Origin: Aliiroseovarius zhejiangensis
GTDB lineage: Bacteria > Pseudomonadota > Alphaproteobacteria > Rhodobacterales > Rhodobacteraceae
Direction of reading: 5' to 3'
Length of the DNA stretch: 64,000 nt
NCBI RefSeq assembly: GCF_014656375.1
Contig: NZ_BNCH01000004.1
Coordinates: 186,001-250,000, forward strand
In this document: positions 60,133-64,000 of the stretch, piece by piece
Numbering within the stretch: the stretch's first letter is position 1
How the letters are laid out: every line of letters begins with the position of its first letter
Translations under genes and position numbers: made by a program
The notes under the pieces: generated by a model
The model's input: only the letters and a program-made list of their open reading frames with translations
Database searches by the model: none
Told to the model about the DNA's origin: nothing

Positions 60133-61380
60133 TTACAGCGTGGTGGCGATCTGGCGGTTCAGGCTCGACTGGTCCTGCTCCGACAGATCAGGGCGGGCCG
60201 TGAATACGCAGATATTCGAGACGATCGGCGCCACAAGCGCCATTCCCTGTGCCTCAACCAACGCCCCCAGCAGCGCCGCCTGTTCGCAATTGCGGGTGAT
60301 TGCCGCGGCAAAGGCCTCTTCCCCGAACATTTCCAGCGCACACCAGACTTTCAGCGCCCGATTGCCGCGCGACAGGTCGATGCCAAAATCGCAGAACCAG
60401 CGATCCCCACCCGACAGCCCGTCCTTTGACCCTTGCAGATATGGCGGGCGGATGGCGAAGGCGGCGCGGTGGTCGGCCTCGTCCGCGATCAGGGCCAGAC
60501 CGACGTCGTATCCGACATACATCCATTTGTGAAAATCCAATGCAATACTGTCTGCCCGTCCGATCCCGTCGGTCAGACTGTGCCACGGATCGCCCGCCAA
60601 CCGCGTCCACGCCCCGAAGGCACCGTCCACATGCAGCCAGATACCCTGCGTCTGCGCCAGATCGGCAAGCGCGTTCAGGTCATCGAACTGGCCCAGATCG
60701 ACCGACCCGGCAGTGGCAACGATGGCAAGCGGCAGGATGCCTTTTGCGCGATCCTTGTCGATCGCAGCCCGCAAGGCCTGCACATCCAGCACGCCATCGC
60801 AGGTGGGGATCAGACGCAATGCCTCATGCCCAAGTCCCAACAACTCGACCGCCTTGCGCGTTGCGTTATGCACCCCGTCCACGGCGTAAACCGCCATCGG
60901 GGCCGTGGCACCTTTGGCGCGCAGGTCCGGAAGGGCGCGCATGCGGGCTGCCTGCAAGCACAGGACCGTTGCCTGCGACGTGCCGGTGACCAGAACCCCA
61001 CTGGCCGCATCCCCCATCCCCATCCTGCGCCGCGTCCAGTCGATCACGGCCGCCTCCATCGCGTTTGCACCATGGTGCCGCCCGCCAACATTGGCGTTCA
61101 TCGCTGCCCCCACCAGCCCGGCCATCAGGTCCGACGGCAGCCCGCTGCCCTGCACCCAGCCCCAGAATTGCGGATGGGTGTTGCCACTGTGATACGGCAT
61201 GACTTCGTCTGCCAGACGCGCCACCAGATCGCCGCCTTGCCCGATCGCATAGGCCTCCTGCAGTCCGTCCGGCGGGGCCTGCCACGGGTGATCTTCCGCC
61301 CGCTCCATCCGGTCAAGGCAACGGTCCAGCAGATCATGCATCTGACCGCGAAAGGCGTGCCAATCGGCTGGCTCCAGCAT
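60133..61380 (-). CDS. PLP-dependent (group II) decarboxylase, truncated by an in-frame stop
   Basis: A 415-residue pyridoxal-phosphate decarboxylase of the aromatic-L-amino-acid / glutamate decarboxylase type. MPYHSGNTHPQFWGWVQGSG, GTSQATVLCLQAARM, WLHVDGAFGAW and the PLP-binding Lys in ALDFHKWMYVGYDVG are visible. The frame meets TAA at 60133, although homologous sequence continues for 52 more codons, so it is either a recent nonsense mutation, a readthrough case or a sequencing error. The missing part helps form the active-site dimer, so the truncated product is probably inactive. A GTG at 61422 would add 14 residues and has a strong GGGAGG; the ATG at 61380 is kept. Confidence 0.8.
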   Translation of the reverse strand: MLEPADWHAFRGQMHDLLDRCLDRMERAEDHPWQAPPDGLQEAYAIGQGGDLVARLADEVMPYHSGNTHPQFWGWVQGSGLPSDLMAGLVGAAMNANVGGRHHGANAMEAAVIDWTRRRMGMGDAASGVLVTGTSQATVLCLQAARMRALPDLRAKGATAPMAVYAVDGVHNATRKAVELLGLGHEALRLIPTCDGVLDVQALRAAIDKDRAKGILPLAIVATAGSVDLGQFDDLNALADLAQTQGIWLHVDGAFGAWTRLAGDPWHSLTDGIGRADSIALDFHKWMYVGYDVGLALIADEADHRAAFAIRPPYLQGSKDGLSGGDRWFCDFGIDLSRGNRALKVWCALEMFGEEAFAAAITRNCEQAALLGALVEAQGMALVAPIVSNICVFTARPDLSEQDQSSLNRQIATTL

Positions 61381-61559
61381 GTTGTCACCTTCGCCCCCTT
61401 GGGTTTTCGCCTGCTCGTCCACCTGCTGCTCCCTCCCTCAATGCCGGAAAAACCGGCGTTTCTTTCCATCAAGCGGTGCGCCCGGCCTTTTCCCTGTCGG
61501 GGCGCTCTGTCATACTATGTCAAACAGCAAAGCAAAGCAGCATGCAGGGCGATACATCC

Positions 61560-63518
61560 ATGAGCAACGACCTATTGGCCAGCCAGGGCCAGGATACCTA
61601 TGATGCCTCTTCGATCGAGGTGCTGGAAGGTCTTGAACCTGTGCGCCAACGCCCGGGCATGTATATCGGCGGCACCGATGAACGCGCGCTGCATCACATG
61701 GTGGCCGAAATCCTCGACAACTCGATGGACGAAGCCGTCGCGGGTCACGCCACCCGGATCGAGGTGGAGCTGCACGCGGATTATGCCGTAACGGTCCGCG
61801 ACAACGGGCGCGGCATCCCGATTGATCCGCACCCCAAGTTCCCGGACAAATCGGCGCTGGAGGTGATCTTGTGCACCCTGCATGCGGGCGGCAAGTTTTC
61901 CGGCAAGGCCTACCAGACCTCGGGCGGGCTGCATGGCGTGGGCTCGTCGGTGGTGAACGCCCTGTCGGATACGATGGTCGTGCAGGTCGCCAAGAACAAG
62001 GAACTGTTCGAACAACGGTTTTCGCGCGGCATCCCGCTTGGCCCGGTCGAAAAGATCGGCGCGGCCCCCAACCGGCGCGGGACCGAGGTGACATTTCACG
62101 CGGATGACGAGATTTTCGGGCACCACCGTTTCAAACCGAAACGCCTGTTCACGATGGTGCGCTCCAAGGCCTATCTGTTCTCGGGCGTCGAGATCCGCTG
62201 GAAATCGGCCATCGACGATGGCGAAACCCCGACCGAGGCGACGTTCCACTTCCCCGGCGGCCTGTCCGATTACCTGAAGGAAACGCTGGGTGGCGCGTCG
62301 GTTTATGCCGACCAACCTTTCGCCGGCAAGGTCGAATTTCGCGAACGGTTCAATGAACCCGGATATGTCGAATGGGCAATCAACTGGACGCCCTCGCGCG
62401 ATGGTTACATCCAGTCCTATTGCAACACCGTACCGACCCCCGAAGGCGGCACCCATGTCACCGGCTTCTGGGCCGCGATCCTGAAAGGCATCAAGGCGTA
62501 TGGAGAGCTGGTGGGCAACAAGAAGGCCGCCAACATCACCCGCGACGACCTGATGACCGGCGGCTGCGCGCTGGTGTCGTGCTTCATCGCCGATCCGTCC
62601 TTCGTGGGGCAGACCAAGGACCGCCTGTCGACCGAAAGCGCCAACAAGATGGTCGAACAATCCGTGCGCGACCATTTCGACAACTGGCTCGCGGCAGACA
62701 CGAAATCGGCCGGTGCGATCCTCGATTTCCTTGTGCTTCGCGCCGAGGAACGTCTGCGCCGCAAGCAGGAAAAAGAAACCGCCCGCAAAACCGCAACCAA
62801 GAAGCTGCGCCTGCCCGGCAAGCTGGTCGATTGCTCTGCCACCAACCGCGAAGGGACCGAACTGTTCATTGTCGAGGGCGACAGCGCCGGCGGGTCCGCC
62901 AAGATGGCGCGCGACCGCAAGACGCAGGCGCTTCTGCCCCTGCGCGGCAAGATCCTGAACGTGCTGGGGGCGGCGTCATCGAAACTTGGCACCAATGCGG
63001 AAATCAGCGACCTGACACAGGCGCTGGGGGTCGGGCTGGGCACCAAGTTCAACGTCGATGACCTGCGCTATGACAAGGTCATCATCATGACCGATGCGGA
63101 TGTCGACGGCGCGCATATCGCGTCACTTCTGATGACGTTCTTCTTCACCCAAATGCGCCCGATGATCGACGCAGGGCACCTGTATCTGGCCTGCCCGCCG
63201 CTGTTTCGCCTGACGCAGGGGGCCAAGCGGGTTTACTGCATCGACGAGGTCGAGCGCGACGCATGGCTGGAAAAAGGTCTGGGCGGCAAAGGCAAAATCG
63301 ACGTCAGCCGCTTCAAAGGTCTGGGCGAAATGGACGCGAAAGACCTGAAAGAAACCACGATGGACCCGGCGTCTCGCAAACTGATCCGGGTCACGATTGA
63401 CGAGGATGAACCGGGCGAAACGGCAGCGTTGGTCGAGCAGTTGATGGGCAAGAAACCCGAGCTTCGGTTCCAGTATATTCAGGAGAACGCGAAGTTCGTG
63501 GAGGAGTTGGATGTTTGA
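61560..63518 (+). CDS. parE: DNA topoisomerase IV subunit B
   Basis: The ATPase subunit of topoisomerase IV, which decatenates daughter chromosomes. The 652-residue protein has the GHKL ATPase motifs EILDNSMDEAVAGHA, RDNGRGIPID and QTSGGLHGVGSSVVNAL, and the TOPRIM domain with VEGDSAGGSAKMARDRKTQA and IMTDADVDGAHIASLL. The form SKLGTNAEISDLTQALG after PLRGKILNV, the absence of the large GyrB insert, and no neighbouring dnaN-recF favour ParE over GyrB. The ATG at 61560 follows AGGGCG. It is divergent from the decarboxylase gene. Confidence 0.92.
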   Translation: MSNDLLASQGQDTYDASSIEVLEGLEPVRQRPGMYIGGTDERALHHMVAEILDNSMDEAVAGHATRIEVELHADYAVTVRDNGRGIPIDPHPKFPDKSALEVILCTLHAGGKFSGKAYQTSGGLHGVGSSVVNALSDTMVVQVAKNKELFEQRFSRGIPLGPVEKIGAAPNRRGTEVTFHADDEIFGHHRFKPKRLFTMVRSKAYLFSGVEIRWKSAIDDGETPTEATFHFPGGLSDYLKETLGGASVYADQPFAGKVEFRERFNEPGYVEWAINWTPSRDGYIQSYCNTVPTPEGGTHVTGFWAAILKGIKAYGELVGNKKAANITRDDLMTGGCALVSCFIADPSFVGQTKDRLSTESANKMVEQSVRDHFDNWLAADTKSAGAILDFLVLRAEERLRRKQEKETARKTATKKLRLPGKLVDCSATNREGTELFIVEGDSAGGSAKMARDRKTQALLPLRGKILNVLGAASSKLGTNAEISDLTQALGVGLGTKFNVDDLRYDKVIIMTDADVDGAHIASLLMTFFFTQMRPMIDAGHLYLACPPLFRLTQGAKRVYCIDEVERDAWLEKGLGGKGKIDVSRFKGLGEMDAKDLKETTMDPASRKLIRVTIDEDEPGETAALVEQLMGKKPELRFQYIQENAKFVEELDV

Positions 63519-63533
63519 GGGGCAAATTTATCA

Positions 63534-64000
63534 ATGATAGAATGCCCGAATAAAAACATTCTGAAGCTAGACCAAATAGCTGCAGAACTAGAAAAAAGAC
63601 TTACTGCTTCGCTATGGGAAGTGGCCTTTATGGATGCGGTAGTCGGGAACGAAAGAGTTACCACAGTCATCAACGGTTCCTTTTCTGGGCACGCCTTAGA
63701 TACTGCTGTTCAGGCTGTCATCAGCAATGTGGTCATGTTCGTTTGCAGGAACCTGGACAATCATGGGAGTTCGCTTCCGATGTTCATCAGATCCATTCAG
63801 GGCATGGAGCAACACATTGAAAACGCTCGACGACAAGCACATCCCGATTGGCCGGAAGATTTTCTTGAGATCGGAAAAGTCGGTTCTTCAATCGAAAGTC
63901 TTGCCGAGAATGTCGAACGTGCGTTGAAAAGTCCTGAGTTCGATGCGGTAAAGATCCATCGCGACGAGATTCTGGCACATCATCTCGAGAACGTCAGCGG
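63534..64000 (+). CDS. AbiU2/HEPN-like protein, 3' end outside window
   Basis: An open frame of at least 155 codons that runs off the window, beginning 15 bases after parE with GAGGGG upstream. The visible protein is helical; NGSFSGHALDTAVQAVI and FVCRNLDNHGSSLPMFIRSI recall AbiU2-type HEPN proteins, and KIHRDEILAHHL contains an R-x5-H motif as in HEPN ribonucleases. Codon use differs from all neighbours (ATA, AGA, CTA, AGG are frequent) and A+T is higher, which points to horizontal gain. AbiU2 proteins take part in phage defence; the role here is inferred, and the rest of the gene is needed. Confidence 0.55.
   Translation, partial: MIECPNKNILKLDQIAAELEKRLTASLWEVAFMDAVVGNERVTTVINGSFSGHALDTAVQAVISNVVMFVCRNLDNHGSSLPMFIRSIQGMEQHIENARRQAHPDWPEDFLEIGKVGSSIESLAENVERALKSPEFDAVKIHRDEILAHHLENVS

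Noticed and set aside
61560-63518. gyrB instead of parE
   Set aside because: Lacks the large C-terminal insert of proteobacterial GyrB, has ParE-type sequence after PLRGKILNV, and no dnaN-recF context.

Overview
The window reads as a chromosomal core segment of an alphaproteobacterium, most likely a Rhodobacterales (Roseobacter group) bacterium. Supporting signs are high G+C with dense, short-spaced genes, the order SDR - uvrC - pgsA - moaD - moaE, a phosphatidylcholine synthase, a cysteine-free 55-residue L33, a DUF1127 protein, and a dispersed intergenic palindrome carrying the TCTTGT..AAATATCC..GGGGTGA signature. No IS element, prophage, CRISPR array, tRNA or rRNA was recognised.

Layout. 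1-6 kb: 3' part of an M20 peptidase, panC-panB (pantothenate), an orphan family-5 solute-binding protein, a DMT exporter and yebC. 6-14 kb: Lrp regulator/LysE exporter pair, two convergent SLC13-type permeases with RCK_C domains, a YmdB-like phosphodiesterase, 5-formyl-THF cyclo-ligase and mgtE. 14-18 kb: guanine deaminase, an unusual SMR-like protein and an 8-oxoguanine-type deaminase, then an inositol-phosphatase family enzyme. 18-22 kb: XRE and LysR regulators, a quinone oxidoreductase, DUF1127, a Bax-inhibitor-1 protein and an SGNH hydrolase. 22-29 kb: rpmG, RNase P RNA, amidase, excalibur lipoprotein, gatA-gatC, a UPF0173 hydrolase, tadA and an RluB-type pseudouridine synthase. 29-42 kb: xseA, purD, ferredoxin, prmA, MFS and YeeE transporters, priA, fsa, DUF484-xerC and pcs. 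42-51 kb: moaE/moaD/pgsA/uvrC, then the SDR / CaCA antiporter / 54-aa membrane zinc-ribbon / S49 protease operon, an ABC-2 exporter and ogt. 51-64 kb: ileS, a group III truncated hemoglobin, ycjX-GNAT-ycjF, truA, a TerB-like protein, a decarboxylase interrupted by an in-frame stop, parE, and at the right edge a compositionally different HEPN/AbiU2-like gene.

How it fits together. Most genes are housekeeping: translation and tRNA charging or modification (ileS, gatCA, tadA, truA, RluB-type, prmA, rpmG, rnpB), replication and repair (priA, xseA, uvrC, parE, ogt, xerC), and cofactor, lipid and purine metabolism (panBC, moaDE, cyclo-ligase, purD, pgsA, pcs, two deaminases). They are interspersed with transporters and local regulators.

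Most worth a second look: the decarboxylase with one in-frame TAA and an intact remainder; four copies of a palindromic intergenic repeat, two of which keep a long stem between convergent genes; the SMR-like protein with Tyr where EmrE has its essential Glu; a palindrome in front of the truncated hemoglobin gene; the 54-residue membrane/zinc-ribbon protein; and the partial HEPN-like gene at the right edge.
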